Below, piece by piece: positions 24,035 to 35,606 of a stretch of DNA of 64,000 nt. The translations under genes and the position numbers were made by a program. Location of the stretch: positions 462,351-526,350 of the forward strand of contig JACVVK020000471.1 in the NCBI GenBank assembly GCA_018292915.2, in the 5' to 3' direction. Every line of letters begins with the position of its first letter. The stretch's first letter is position 1. This DNA comes from Batillaria attramentaria (lineage: Eukaryota; Mollusca; Gastropoda; Batillariidae). The notes below the pieces were generated by a model, which did not search any database, was not told the DNA's origin, and saw only the letters and a list, made by a program, of their open reading frames with translations.

Positions 24035-27000
24035 ATGTCGAACCACGAGGGCGAGGGAAACCAAGATAAATCCAATAACGAGCCAGAGTCGCTCGTTCAA
24101 ATGCTGGACGCTAAGTGCGAAACTCGATTCGAAAGAATCGAATCGCTTCTGGCCGATATGGCAAAGTCCCTGAAGAGAAAGGACCGTGACCATGACCCAT
24201 CTGAGGATGAGAGTTGTGACAAGACAAGTGGCAGTGGCAGGGACCACAACGCCGCAAAGTGCGCCAAGCAAACTAGCGAACGTGCGCAGGCCGATAATAG
24301 CGAGGATAAACAGAGCGAAGATGGAGAGATAATAGACGATTCTGTGTCAGTGGCTGATTCCGAGACGAATCTCTTAGATGAGTTAGACAGGGACCTCGAT
24401 GACCAAGAGGTAACGGGGGCCCCAGTAGCCGAATCACTGGCAAAACTGGCCAACAATCGGTTTCAAAGCTCCATGTCAGTGGACAAAGTCAAGGAAAGAA
24501 TGGAGAAATACCCTCGCCCGACTAATTGCACGGCGCTGGTCACACCAGAGGTTAATAAAGAGATCTGGAAAAACCTTGGAAAATCGGTCCAGAGCGCCGA
24601 CATAAAACTGCAACATACGCAGAAAGCGATTGTCAAGGCTGGAATGGCATTGATGCATTCCACCCAGTCTCTGCTGCGCGCGCAGCGCGGGCCCGGCGAA
24701 GCTAGCCGCGAAGAGATAAAGAAGGCTATAGCACAAAACGCTGATGCTGTTGCGTTACTCGGCCATGCCTCGCATGAACTCTCCCTCTTTCGGAGAATCA
24801 ATATCAGACCCTCGCTAGAACAAAGCTACATGGGGCTCTGTTCAGACAAAGTCCCCGTTACGAATTACCTGTTTGGGGATGATCTGGCCGGCTCTATGAA
24901 AGAGGTTCAAGAGACAAACAAACTTTGCGCTAAGGTAACCCAGAACTCCAAAGCCGACGGAAAACAGCACAACAAGGGGTACTACAAAAAGACTGGGAAG
25001 AACCATTTTTTAGGCCAGAGCTACCACCGGGGACGGGGCCGGGGGGGCGAGCAACAGCAGACATTTCTACGACAAGAAAAAGCAGCGCTACCAGAAAGCC
25101 AAGCAGGAGTAGCGAGAGAGAACACAGCTGACACGCTTTGCCATCCCTCCCCCCAGGTACGCCAGTACTATCAGACGCTCCCGAATTTGTTGAATGAACT
25201 TCGTTCCGAAGTATCGCAGTTTACAGGGGGTAGACTGAAGGAGTTTGTGCATGTCTGGGAGGGGTTGACGTCAGACGTAGAGATACTGCAGCTAGTGAAA
25301 GGAGCAAAACTAGAGTTTGTAAACAATGCAGAGTTGCCTGCTGCCCAACCGGCACAGCCTGGTCTGAATCATAAAGAAAGGGTAATTATCCAAGCAGAAA
25401 TTGAAAAATTAGCAGAAAAGAAAATCATTTCACCATGCGGACCCCAAACAGATCAGTTTGTGTCCCCTGTTTTCACTAGACCGAAAAAAGATGGGTCCCA
25501 CCGAATGATCTTGAATTTGAAAAGCCTGAATCAAGACATTGAATACCAACATTTCAAGATGGATACCCTTCATACAGCTCTTACGCTGATCACACCAGGC
25601 TGCTATATGGCATCTATTGATCTGAAAGATGCATACTATTCTGTACCTATTGATGGGCAACACAGGAAATTTCTCCGCTTTACGTGGGACGGGCGCCTGT
25701 GGGAATTTGACTGCATGCCAAACGGTCTAGCCCTAGCGCCAAGAAAGTTTACAAAACTTCTCAAACCTGTGTTTGCACAGTTACGAGAACAAGGGCATGT
25801 GTCAACAGCATTTATTGATGATTCTCTTCTGCTGGCAGAATCAGAGCTGGCTTGTGTCGTAAACATACAGGCGACAGTGCAGCTTTTACGCTCTCTAGGC
25901 TTCATCGTCCACCCAGAAAAATCTGTCTTGGTTCCCACCCAAACCATCCAATACCTAGGGGTTATCATCAACTCCTGTGACATGACAGTCACTCTGACCG
26001 AAGAGAGACAGGCGAGTTTGCTCTTAGCGTGTAACCAACTACTCAGAGAGGGTAGATCTACAATACGAGAACTTGCAAAAGTCATTGGGAAAATAGTGGC
26101 AAGTTTCCCAGCGGTCAAATTTGGCCCGCTACACTACCGACACCTAGAGGGGTGCAAGAAAGCTGCACTGAGAGAGGCAAAGGGGGACTATGATAGGCAC
26201 ACCGCCCTCACACCACACGCCAGAGAAGAGCTCGAATGGTGGGTGGAAAACGTGCGAATCTCACAGAATGATATCGCGACCTCTGACCCCGAGATAATTA
26301 TCAAGTCAGATGCCAGCAAAACAGGCTGGGGCTGTGAGTGCGAAGGTGTTCGGTCAGGCGGAAACTGGCTCCCGCTAGAAAGCGCATTCCACATCAATTA
26401 TCTGGAACTTCTGGCGGCTTTCATTGCCCTGAAATGTTTCGAAGAACAAATCTTGGGCAAACATGTGCGTCTGATGCTTGATGACACCAACGCAATTTCA
26501 TGGATAAACAATATGGGCACCAGCCGCTCCGAGTCTGGCAATCAGCTGGCTTTCACTGTCTGGGAGTGGTGCAGAAAGCGTAGGATCTGGCTTAGTGCCG
26601 CCCATATACCGGGTATCCTGAATATCGAAGCAGACGAGGAATCACGAAGACAAATCAACACAGACACAGAATGGAAACTTGACAGTGGGGTGCTACAGAG
26701 CGCACTCACACAACTGAATTTTTCCCCGTCGGTAGACCTTTTTGCCTCCCGCCTGAATGCACAATACGAACGTTATGTGTCGTTTAGGCCTGACCCAGAA
26801 GCGTTTGCTGTTGACGCTTTTTCCTTATCATGGCAGAGCCTTGATTTCTATGCCTTCCCTCCTTTCAGCGTGATTCCAAGGGTGCTGCAGAAGGTGAGGC
26901 GGGACCGAGCAGAGGGCGTCATTGTGGTCCCGCGCTGGCCTACTCAGGTGTGGTGGCCAGTGCTCCAGGCGATGACTGTGGGGTCACACATCCATCTCCC

Positions 27001-27112
27001 CAACACAGTCTCCCTTCTCACACTCCCCAGTCAACCGAGTGTGCGACACAGACTGCTGCCAAAAATGAAAATGATGGCATGCAGAGTATCAGGCAGAGAT
27101 TCAAAACCTTAG
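24035..27112 (+). CDS. DIRS Gag-like / reverse transcriptase / RNase H polyprotein
   Basis: A 1025-residue frame from ATG at 24035, shortly after a CCACA context. Residues 1 to about 370 form a hydrophilic, charged Gag-like region ending in a basic GRGRGGEQQQ patch. The reverse transcriptase shows SPVFTRPKKDGSHRMILN, MASIDLKDAYYSVPI, a MPNGLALAP block and the catalytic FIDDSLL. RNase H follows with IKSDASKTGWGCECEG, NYLELLAAF and LDDTNAISWINNMG. The C-terminal segment SPSVDLFASRLNAQYERY ... DAFSLSW matches the conserved region after RNase H in DIRS elements, often described as methyltransferase-like. It copies element RNA into DNA. It overlaps the recombinase frame by about 160 nt. Confidence 0.92.
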   Translation: MSNHEGEGNQDKSNNEPESLVQMLDAKCETRFERIESLLADMAKSLKRKDRDHDPSEDESCDKTSGSGRDHNAAKCAKQTSERAQADNSEDKQSEDGEIIDDSVSVADSETNLLDELDRDLDDQEVTGAPVAESLAKLANNRFQSSMSVDKVKERMEKYPRPTNCTALVTPEVNKEIWKNLGKSVQSADIKLQHTQKAIVKAGMALMHSTQSLLRAQRGPGEASREEIKKAIAQNADAVALLGHASHELSLFRRINIRPSLEQSYMGLCSDKVPVTNYLFGDDLAGSMKEVQETNKLCAKVTQNSKADGKQHNKGYYKKTGKNHFLGQSYHRGRGRGGEQQQTFLRQEKAALPESQAGVARENTADTLCHPSPQVRQYYQTLPNLLNELRSEVSQFTGGRLKEFVHVWEGLTSDVEILQLVKGAKLEFVNNAELPAAQPAQPGLNHKERVIIQAEIEKLAEKKIISPCGPQTDQFVSPVFTRPKKDGSHRMILNLKSLNQDIEYQHFKMDTLHTALTLITPGCYMASIDLKDAYYSVPIDGQHRKFLRFTWDGRLWEFDCMPNGLALAPRKFTKLLKPVFAQLREQGHVSTAFIDDSLLLAESELACVVNIQATVQLLRSLGFIVHPEKSVLVPTQTIQYLGVIINSCDMTVTLTEERQASLLLACNQLLREGRSTIRELAKVIGKIVASFPAVKFGPLHYRHLEGCKKAALREAKGDYDRHTALTPHAREELEWWVENVRISQNDIATSDPEIIIKSDASKTGWGCECEGVRSGGNWLPLESAFHINYLELLAAFIALKCFEEQILGKHVRLMLDDTNAISWINNMGTSRSESGNQLAFTVWEWCRKRRIWLSAAHIPGILNIEADEESRRQINTDTEWKLDSGVLQSALTQLNFSPSVDLFASRLNAQYERYVSFRPDPEAFAVDAFSLSWQSLDFYAFPPFSVIPRVLQKVRRDRAEGVIVVPRWPTQVWWPVLQAMTVGSHIHLPNTVSLLTLPSQPSVRHRLLPKMKMMACRVSGRDSKP

Positions 27113-28071
27113 GCTATTCCTCTGACGCTTCAAGCCTCCTCATGTCGTCATGGAGAAAGCCCACCCAAAGGGCATACAACACCTATGTAGCGAAGTGGAA
27201 ACGGTACACGAGCCAGCACAAATTATCAGCCTCTGCCGCGGAAATCCCTGTCATCGTCAATTTTTTAGCACAACTCTTCAAAGACGGAGCTAGCTATAGT
27301 GCTATCAACACTGCACGTAGTGCACTTTCTGCTTTCTTGCCGCACACACAGTCAGGACCAGTGGGCACGCACCCGGACGTGTGTCGTCTGCTGAAGGGAG
27401 TCTTTGAACAGAGACCGGCTCTACCGAAGTATGCAGATACCTGGGATCCGGACCAAGTGTTGAGGTTTCTGAACTCTGCGCCGTCTATACAGGACCTATC
27501 TCTCAAAGACTTGACGTTCCGGACGGCCACGCTATTGGCATTGTTAACTGGACAAAGGGGACATGCTCTTCATTCACTTAAGAGATCGGACGTTCGGCTC
27601 GCCCAGGATGGCTCTAGATGTAGAATTGTGTTTTCGGAAAAACATAAAACTAGTAAACCAGGTGTGCATACTGCGCCTTCAGACATACTAGCTTATCCTG
27701 ATAACCCCAAGTTGTGTCTGGTTAAACACCTTGAAGCATACATTGACAAGACACAAGAACATAGAAAGTGTGCAGGCAGTGCTCTTTTTCTTTCTTACGC
27801 TAAGCCTTTCGGGCCTGTTAGTCGAAATACTTTCTCGAGATGGGTGAAGTCGATGCTCGCCGAGGCGGGAATAGATACGAACAAGTACGGCGGGCACAGC
27901 ACGCGCGCGGCCTCCTGTAGCGCGGTGGCACAGCGAGCCAGCCTCCAGACAGTGTTGAAGGCAGCGGGCTGGCAGTCTGAGAGCACTTTCGCCAGATTCT
28001 ACAAGAAAGACTGTTTGCCAGCGCAGAATTTTGGCCAGGTGCTATTAGACAGGTTTCTAGAGAATCAGTGA
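26950..28071 (+). CDS. DIRS tyrosine recombinase
   Basis: Open from about 26950 in a frame different from the polyprotein; the first ATG is at 27079, giving 330 residues. The N-terminal half resembles a core-binding domain (RAYNTYVAKWKRYTSQHKLS, SAINTARSALSAFLP). The catalytic domain shows Arg in LLTGQRGHALHSL, the H-x-x-R box GGHSTRAAS, and the nucleophile Tyr in STFARFYKKD. This enzyme would integrate a circular DNA intermediate, replacing the DDE integrase of LTR elements. Whether translation starts at 27079 or by coupling to the upstream frame is not visible. Confidence 0.9.
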   Translation: MVASAPGDDCGVTHPSPQHSLPSHTPQSTECATQTAAKNENDGMQSIRQRFKTLGYSSDASSLLMSSWRKPTQRAYNTYVAKWKRYTSQHKLSASAAEIPVIVNFLAQLFKDGASYSAINTARSALSAFLPHTQSGPVGTHPDVCRLLKGVFEQRPALPKYADTWDPDQVLRFLNSAPSIQDLSLKDLTFRTATLLALLTGQRGHALHSLKRSDVRLAQDGSRCRIVFSEKHKTSKPGVHTAPSDILAYPDNPKLCLVKHLEAYIDKTQEHRKCAGSALFLSYAKPFGPVSRNTFSRWVKSMLAEAGIDTNKYGGHSTRAASCSAVAQRASLQTVLKAAGWQSESTFARFYKKDCLPAQNFGQVLLDRFLENQ

Positions 28072-28250
28072 CTGTTGGAATCAGTCTGTGGGATGAACAG
28101 TGGTAAAGCATAACTCCTGTCACATTACAAACGCTTGCGCAAAAAATTTGTACTCATCTGTGTACTGAATTAAAACCACATGTTTCTTGATAGTGGTGTG
28201 TTTCAGTTTCTGTAATTTGTGGTTCATAGCCACTAGAGGCTCTAAAGTCT

Positions 28251-28583
28251 CACGTGATTTCTCGTGACTAGAGTTAGACGAGAAATAATTAAGAAATTAA
28301 ACTAGACTTACGGTAGGAAGGTGAAGTTTAATTTAGATTATTTTGAGTCTAACGACAGGAAGGAGGAATTACGTGCCCTCCCTTGTCAGTTGGCTCGGAA
28401 TAAATCTGTTAAACTGACCCGCCCTATCTGTGTAAGTCTAGTGGCTATTCACCTCTCTAAAGACTGATCTGACGCGGTACGTACGCGGATACTCTCACGT
28501 AATTCCTCCTTCCTGTCGTTAGACTCAAAATAATCTAAATTAAACTTCACCTTCCTACCGTAAGTCTAGTTTAATTTCTTAAT
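28251..28583. repeat. DIRS internal complementary region and right terminal repeat
   Basis: 28251-28375 combines the reverse complements of the left and right termini, joined around aataattaag at 28285-28294. 28464-28583 is the right terminal repeat, whose inner part pairs with the left terminal repeat. This supports a circle-template replication model as in DIRS1. Confidence 0.88.
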
Positions 28584-29729
28584 TAATTGCTTTGATAATT
28601 TTCAAAACTGGATATGCAAGAATTGTATTAAACATATACAAACGATGCTGCATGTAATTTGTTAAAAATCTGTTCTTCAGGAATAAAACTGCGGGTGCAT
28701 CATCTGGGGATACTGATTCCGATGATAGCCTGCAAGGATCACACTTTCCAATGTCATTTCAGTCATCATCTCGCCTACATGCACATTCAACCATCAAGTT
28801 GTCAGTGGACAGGTTTGTTGCATTCCTGGTATACTACACACATATATTAGCTGCAGCATGGTATAGGTTTAAACACTTACTAGACAGATCACATCATCAG
28901 CCCTGACTGTATTCAGGGTGACCCTTAAAGCAATCTGGTGTGGGGAAAATATAGGAAAATTGGAGTGTCACGTCCTTTTCGGCCACATATTATCAAACAC
29001 GGAGACTGGAAAGCACTTACTACACATATCACACCATCAGCCCAGGCAAAGCTGGGTATATCAGCCTAGCATGGTAGTAACCGCCAAGCCAAATCATCTC
29101 TCAAGGCACATTTTTTTGTAATTTGTGTACTGTGAATATATTTGTTACTTATGAGTTATGTGAGACTAACAATAATCTGCACATGTGTAATGTACATGTA
29201 TGCATGTAGACATGGAAAGTGTCATAGGACAAATGTCCTGACTGACTGTTAAAGTATACAGCATTGGTATGGAATATTGCACTGTGTGACACAGAAATGA
29301 CAGAACATGTCTGTGTTGGTAATTAAACGAAATGGTACATTTTTCTCCTCACGCTGCATGACTTGCTTCATTTTCAATTTCAGAGTTGTCTTTGATCTGA
29401 TACTGCTGAGTGTTTACATCTCTACGCGTCCTTTCTCATGGCAGTGGGAGATTACACTACTCAACTGTAATTCACGGGCTGCAGGCTACAACTTTTTTCT
29501 TCAAAATGTGGTTAATCCTATGTTATGCCTTTCATGTTACAAAAATAAAATCAACCCATGCCTATGGTCAGACTATCCCCATGAACGCAAAGGTGTTAGA
29601 GTGTGTGTTTCATTGTCGCTTTTCTTGCACAGTACTTCATGGATTGACAGTTTTGGTGTGGCTAATTCAGTGATTAGGCTTGAACATTGCCATTTCCTTT
29701 TCTTCCTGTTTTGTTGGTGGTGGTGGTGT

Positions 29730-30211
29730 GTATGTCATTTTATTTCATTTTATTTTAATTTTTTTTTTTTTTTTTGGGGGGGGGGGAGGGGAGGGGGTTG
29801 GGGGGGTCAGGCAACCTATAGGCAGCATGTAGTCCATGATTTTACAGTATTTGTTTGTATGGTTGTTGTTGTTTGGTTGGTTGGTTGGTTGGTTTTTTAA
29901 AGGGGGGGGGGGGGGGGGGGGGCATGATTTTATGATGATTGGGATGAATATTGAAATGTAGTTGTTGCCTTATTTGTTTAAATTAATAAAGGTTGCAGGA
30001 CATATATATGGTATGGATTATTTCTCTGAATTTTAATGAAATGCCATGATTTTTTTAATTGATTTAAGTTCATGAAAACTGACTGATTTTAGGCACATTG
30101 ATTCACATGATTGATGGAAATAACACTGTCCGAAATAAACGGTAAAATTCATGATTTAGTAATTTTTTTTTAAAACATAGATGCAATTAGACTCTGTGTG
30201 TGTGTGTGTGT

Positions 30212-30260
<49 letters not shown>

Positions 30261-30469
30261 CGCGCGATAGTCAAACATGGGTAGGCTTAGGAAGTTGGGT
30301 AACGGAACTCCTATATTTGTTTCATACACATCTGCCATGTGAAATAGTTTCTGAAAAGCACTCAGGTGGTGTAGTAAATGAAGGAAACAAGATGGCCACC
30401 AGCCCAATATGTTGTTTCCATTTGATCACCTGCTATCGTCACGGTCGTTCTTTTGTAATGCCATGTATC

Positions 30470-30519
<50 letters not shown>

Positions 30520-31000
30520 CTCTCTCTCTCTCTCTCTCTGTGAATGGAAACAACTGACCGGGCTGTCACACCAATCTTGTTTTTGGAAGAGAGACGTCAA
30601 GTTGTATTCTTTGAAATCTATGACGTTTTTGCTCACTGGGATGACGCATAATACATTTGGCGTAATAACTTTGATACAGTTATTGCAATGAAAGCAGGCC
30701 CATGAAAATTGAAGTGTTGCTGCTGCGTGCGCAGTGTAAAGATCGAATTAATACCGACCCAATATGTTTAACAGACAAGTCTGCGCGGCGAACGTTTTCT
30801 AACTATGTGTTATGTCAGACATACACACGCGCGCGCGCACACACTCACACGCACGCACGCACGCGCACACGCACACACACACAGAGACTCGCGCGAGCCG
30901 CGTTTGTGCTCCATTGAGACCTATGTGGTGTTCTCTCACTCTACTATGCTATTGAGTGAGAGTCAGTGGGAAAAACAAAGCACACTACATCAATGAAACT
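29730..31000. other. low-complexity intergenic DNA
   Basis: Contains T-runs and G-runs (29761-29785, 29900-29922), (GT)n with a GCGC end at about 30198-30265, (AC)n followed by (CT)n at about 30471-30539 and CACGCG repeats near 30827-30890. Open frames here are simple-repeat artefacts. Confidence 0.7.
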
Positions 31001-32240
31001 CCCGCTTTCCCCGTCTACACATAGAGAACGTCCAAAAAGTGGCGACACATCCCCAAGAAATGCCAGTATCACGTCAATCAAACATGACGTCGGAAAAATG
31101 ACGCTGATACTGCCTTTTGCGTCAGTGCGCGCGTGCCTTTTCTGCGATGGGTCTGACCTGTTCAGTACGTAAGCAGCCCTGCACAGCGTTTTGGGTTCTT
31201 CTTCTTTCATGAATTTGTTCTCCGTGCATATTCTGTTCATAAAGTATTGGAGTTGTATTCTGTTATATCCCGTGTCTTCTCTGCGATTGCACGAAGATGG
31301 CGACATAGTAGAAGTAAAATACACCACGTCTCCAAACAGAGGAATTCGGAAAGAGAGTGGCGAGACACCCCCAAGAAAAAACAGCATCACGTCAATCAAA
31401 CATGACGCACTTACTTTACGTCAGTGCGCGTGCGTCTCTTCTTCGATGTTTGTGAGGCGTGTGGCTTGTAGAGGAAATGTGCTGTGAGTACAAATTTTCG
31501 AGTCAACTGACGATAACGGCTGCAGTGAATTTTTCTAATTTTTTAATATATTTTTTATGGCACCCCAGGCTCATTATCCATGTATAGTAGGAGCGATTTT
31601 GAGATCTAAAGTGTATTCATCAGGTACGGCTTACGCCAAAAGTATAAAAGCGACAACCTCCAAAATTCACTTAGTTGAGAGTCCGTATTCATGCTATCTA
31701 TGTCCAAAAAATGGAGTGGTTTAGGAAATATTACGCCTTTAAACGCCAGAAAGCCACTTTTTCTGAAAAGGGCGATCACTCGCAAATCATGTGTGCAATC
31801 GTACCTGGATCGGGCCTTCTATTCAACAATCTTGATTCATTAAGAAACCCCAAATTTGAAATCGATCGGTTCAGTATTTTCGGAGAAATAGGCATCTGAA
31901 CTGGGTTCACATGCAATGTCAACTCAGGCTCGGTTTACATAAAAACTATAAGAGCGACCATTTTCTAGTAGTGACTCTGTTCAGAGTCCGTATTCAAGCT
32001 ATCTACTGCCAAAAGATTGAGTGATTTAAATAAATATTACGCCTGTACACGAAAGACAACCAACTTGTCTCAAAAGGGCGATAACTCCCAAATCACTTAA
32101 GCAATCATCACACGCTTGAATCGTCTAATGTAACATTTTGATATATTTGGATACCCCCAAATTTGAAGCCATTCGGTTAAGTATTTTCTAAGAAACGGGC
32201 CCGGACACAATTCACACACACACACACACACACACATCCA
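31000..32240. repeat. two diverged tandem-repeat pairs
   Basis: A unit containing cagtatcacgtcaatcaaac near 31060-31145 recurs as cagcatcacgtcaatcaaac near 31381-31440, about 320 bp apart. A second unit, with gagtccgtattca...gctatct, at 31678-31905 recurs at 31985-32200, about 306 bp apart. Both are non-coding and diverged by substitutions. The second ends in (AC)n at 32214-32234, as many retroposon tails do. I cannot name the family. Confidence 0.6.
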
Positions 32241-33840
32241 CACAGACGCCACTCACTGAGGAAGAGAAGTGCGTTCGGCGCACTATACATGCCAGCATCG
32301 ATGACGTACGTTTTCTTACGTCATTGTCAGAGTTACACTTGCATAATCGTCTCTGCGGGAGATCGGCAGTGACGTGCGTTTGTACCACAGATGCTTGCCC
32401 ATGAACGTGGAAAATTTAGCCCGTCCTATGATGTTGTTTCCATTACTATGGAAACAACATAAAAACACTGCCAACTTTTCATTTTGCTACTGCAAAATGA
32501 CCGACACAGGATGATCAAACAGAGTTCGCGCTAGGATTTTTCAAAACCAGTCCCCTCGCCTTCTACCCCGACCGTTTTTCAGCGACTCTGAGCAAAACCA
32601 GTCCCTGTGAAAAAATTCCGGTAGCACTGCAAACAATGATGTAAATTTTTGCATGTACAGTTCAGAGAGATAAGGCAAGTGCCGCTTATCTAGCCTGGGC
32701 CACAAAATTTGTATGAAACATCAACATTTTTTTTTCTTTTTATTATTTTTACGATCAGCCTGTTCATTTTTATTTTCTCTCCCATAAATCTGTTACCAGT
32801 CCCAGCAAAATAAAACCAGTCCCTGGGACTGACAGCTAAAAAAGTTCGAGTATTTCCTCTTTATAACCAGTAATTTACTGGTAATTGCCAGTTAACGCGA
32901 ACCCTGTCAACTAAGAAGAAAATCCCCCTCATGTTTACAACAAACAAAACAGAAATCTTGGGAACGGTACCATGGTGCTACACAAACCTCATAGATCTAG
33001 TGTGATGCCAATGTACAAATCAAAACGCTCTTATCATAGAGCAGAATAATACATCTATCATGCTGTGTACCTTTGTTCTAACAAAAGAATCGCTTTACCG
33101 TCACTTCACATCTTTTCAAGTCAAGCATTGCAGACGACATCTGTGTATGCCGGTTTGTTGTGTCAATGAGTCTCCACTTACTCACACTACGGTAAATACA
33201 TAAATGGAGTAAATACAACCAGACACAAACCGCATGTCGATGATCTCTCATTGTCTATATCATTCTACAGCAAAGGTTTGTTTTAGCTAAATTATATCAA
33301 GTTGTTGTGGCCTCGATCACCAGTCTCTATTCAGCCCCGCGAAGTTTCAGATCTAATTTCGCATTCCATCGCACACACAGAAGCACTAACCTGTCGGTGG
33401 CTGTACTGGCTCAGCCGTCTTCATAGCTTTACCAGGGCCGTGACAGTTATCATCATAACTGCACCACTTAGCGATAGGCACCCCCTGCTGGTGGTTCGCA
33501 CATATATATGTATACGTCTCAGGTCTGAATGGAAGCCTCAGCCATTGTTAGCCGTCCCCTGGATTGACTTTTGCTTACCGGTAGTACATCTGCGCTACCG
33601 CGTCGGGAACCAAAGCCTCGATTTGAATTATTTTTGGATGGCCTCGGCGCGTAGATTTTGAATGCTTTTTGGACAGATGCAGACTTCTACGAATCTTATC
33701 AGGTATGAAATTGTACGGTACATGTAGCTAAACCATTCTAGATTTGCGCTGTGGCGGTCGTGTGTGGGCTGCATCGCACTGGGACTCGTTTCAAACACTT
33801 TTTGACACTTTTCTGGGCGAAATGGAGGGTGGATCCCCCC
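32240..33840. other. no gene recognised
   Basis: Contains a short palindrome around acgtacgttttcttacgt (32302-32320) and several aaccagtccc motifs between about 32547 and 32826. The open frame at 33302-33661 has no recognisable features. Homology with the A1 upstream region resumes at about 33843. Confidence 0.5.
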
Positions 33841-34090
33841 TTTAACATTTTAATCCGTTGCGAGATATCCATCAGATGTATGTCTCTTTGCAAGACTGAA
33901 GCTCGCAAAATGAAACAGCTCAATCCACGCTACTGACAAAAGACATTTACAAATCACATTTGCGAGTATTCCCGAATTTTTGGCTAGAAAGTGTTTATCA
34001 AGGTGAATCTAATAAGTACAGGGATAGCACTGATGGAGAGAACCAGTGATGAAATGATTCCTGTTTACTTTCTTTCAGCTCGTCGGCATC

Positions 34091-34331
34091 ATGCAGTTGA
34101 TGAACCTCTTTGGTTTGTGGATGGTGTTAACATCTGCTTGGGAAACGAACGTTTCTGTTCTTGGTGGCAAGTGTGGTTTTCAATCTCGAAAACATCATAA
34201 TAATATTGTAGATTTACCGTTTAGACATGGATGCTCATTTCGTTCAGTGTTACATGTGTAAGGATATTTACAGCAAAGAGAACATTCATTTTTCCTGGAT
34301 TCTGTGGCGTCATGAACAAGGGAAAACACGG

Positions 34332-34403
<72 letters not shown>

Positions 34404-35552
34404 TGGGGGTGCTGCTTTGCATTCACCTTATCTGCATTCCATAAGGTATTGCTCTGTATTGCACTATCACTGATTCCTGACGTCTATAGGTGTTAGTACT
34501 TGAACAATCATTACTTGTGTACAGATTCCCTGATACGATGTAATGTACCCTCAGCTACGGCAGGACAACGGACATCATTAACCTGCTACTTTCCATACGA
34601 CATAACCAAGGAGAACACAGACGTTGTCATTCAACACAGTAACAAGCAAGGACAGCTTTCAGGTTATTTCACAGAACCTCTTTTGGGCAGTAGTGGATGG
34701 GTTAAAATAATATTCGCTTGCTTACATCGTTTGCTACACTTATTTTATAGCCAGAGTGTCATATGTGAAGCAAATGATAGCAAACGATAGAGGAAAAATC
34801 GCTCGTCAGCAGAACCTTTACGTTTCTTATTGTAGCGTACGGCAAGTATCTGGGCGACAGGACTCCGTTTTGTTATGAACAGTGCCTACAAAGAACAGTG
34901 ACTCCTTCAGATATTCAGATACGTTGAAGTGAACTCAGAACTATTACTTAGAATGATCAGGACCAGCCTGTCCTACATAACAATCAATGCATTTAACAAT
35001 AACATCTTCCTTGTTTCTCCTTTAGATTGTTGTCACCACCACGCATAATCCACTAAGTCAGGACAGTGAAACAAAGAACCCCACTGAAAACCTTTGTTGT
35101 TCGCTACGACAAACATTGACTAATCAATATGAAACAAGCATGTACAAAGTAGCAATACATTAGCGGATGTATACAGTTCCACAAGTCAGCTTCATCATAC
35201 AAATATCACGTAGCCAGCACAGATACATTTACAGCAAGCACTAGCGCAGTGTTCTTGCATACCTGGTGATTTCTAAAATAAGTAGGTTTCATGATTGGCT
35301 TTATTTACATCCTTAATGACATCGTTTATTTTTTTTTAAAATTCTGTTTGTGTTAGAAATAGCGTCCTGTCTTTGGCTTACCAGTGAACGTGCCACATGC
35401 AAAACAGACCCTGGGTATTCCATCGAAGGAAATCTTAGCAGGAACCTTACCGTGAGAATAGTTTCAACAACGGAACAACACGAGGGCAGTTACCTTTGTC
35501 TACCAATGCAATCAGACCTATATGATTCCGAACCATGTGATTTCACTCTAAA

Positions 35553-35606
<54 letters not shown>

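Larger units (their letters stand above)
23544..28583 (+). mobile_element. DIRS-type tyrosine-recombinase retrotransposon
   Basis: A 5.0-kb element with two overlapping long reading frames and the split inverted-repeat structure typical of DIRS1. The left end (about 23544-23618, starting cttaaattatttctcgtcta) is complementary in its outer part to 28251-28292 and in its inner part to 28464-28492. The right end (about 28497-28583) is complementary to 28291-28375. The block 28251-28375 is thus the internal complementary region joining copies of both ends. No target duplication is expected or obvious. Open frames and matching repeats point to a recent, possibly active insertion. Confidence 0.93.
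21335..29750 (+). other. candidate unidentified gene C, interrupted by a DIRS element
   Basis: Two short segments look like consecutive exons. 23099-23192 follows an ATGTTTCAG acceptor and ends AACAG|GTATTT, encoding an acidic stretch with LEDDCSGDDAADYSTESSLN. 28680-28814 follows TTCTTCAG, ends GACAG|GTTTGT and reads in the matching phase (NKTAGASSGDTDSDDSLQGS). The DIRS retrotransposon lies in the 5.5-kb gap. Possible upstream segments at 21358-21448 (MPSCEVCGVLAVPGFP), 21546-21659 and 21852-22049 (80 open codons) have donor-like ends, but I could not phase them all. No family is recognised, and this could also be chance. Confidence 0.3.

Noticed and set aside
24097..26397. Minus-strand frames of 70-160 residues inside the DIRS element
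   Set aside because: Antisense shadows of the Gag-RT frame.
29307..29900. 197-residue plus-strand frame after the DIRS element
   Set aside because: It ends in T-run, G-run and GGT repeats, has no conserved motif, and its link to the candidate exons at 23099 and 28680 cannot be phased with confidence.
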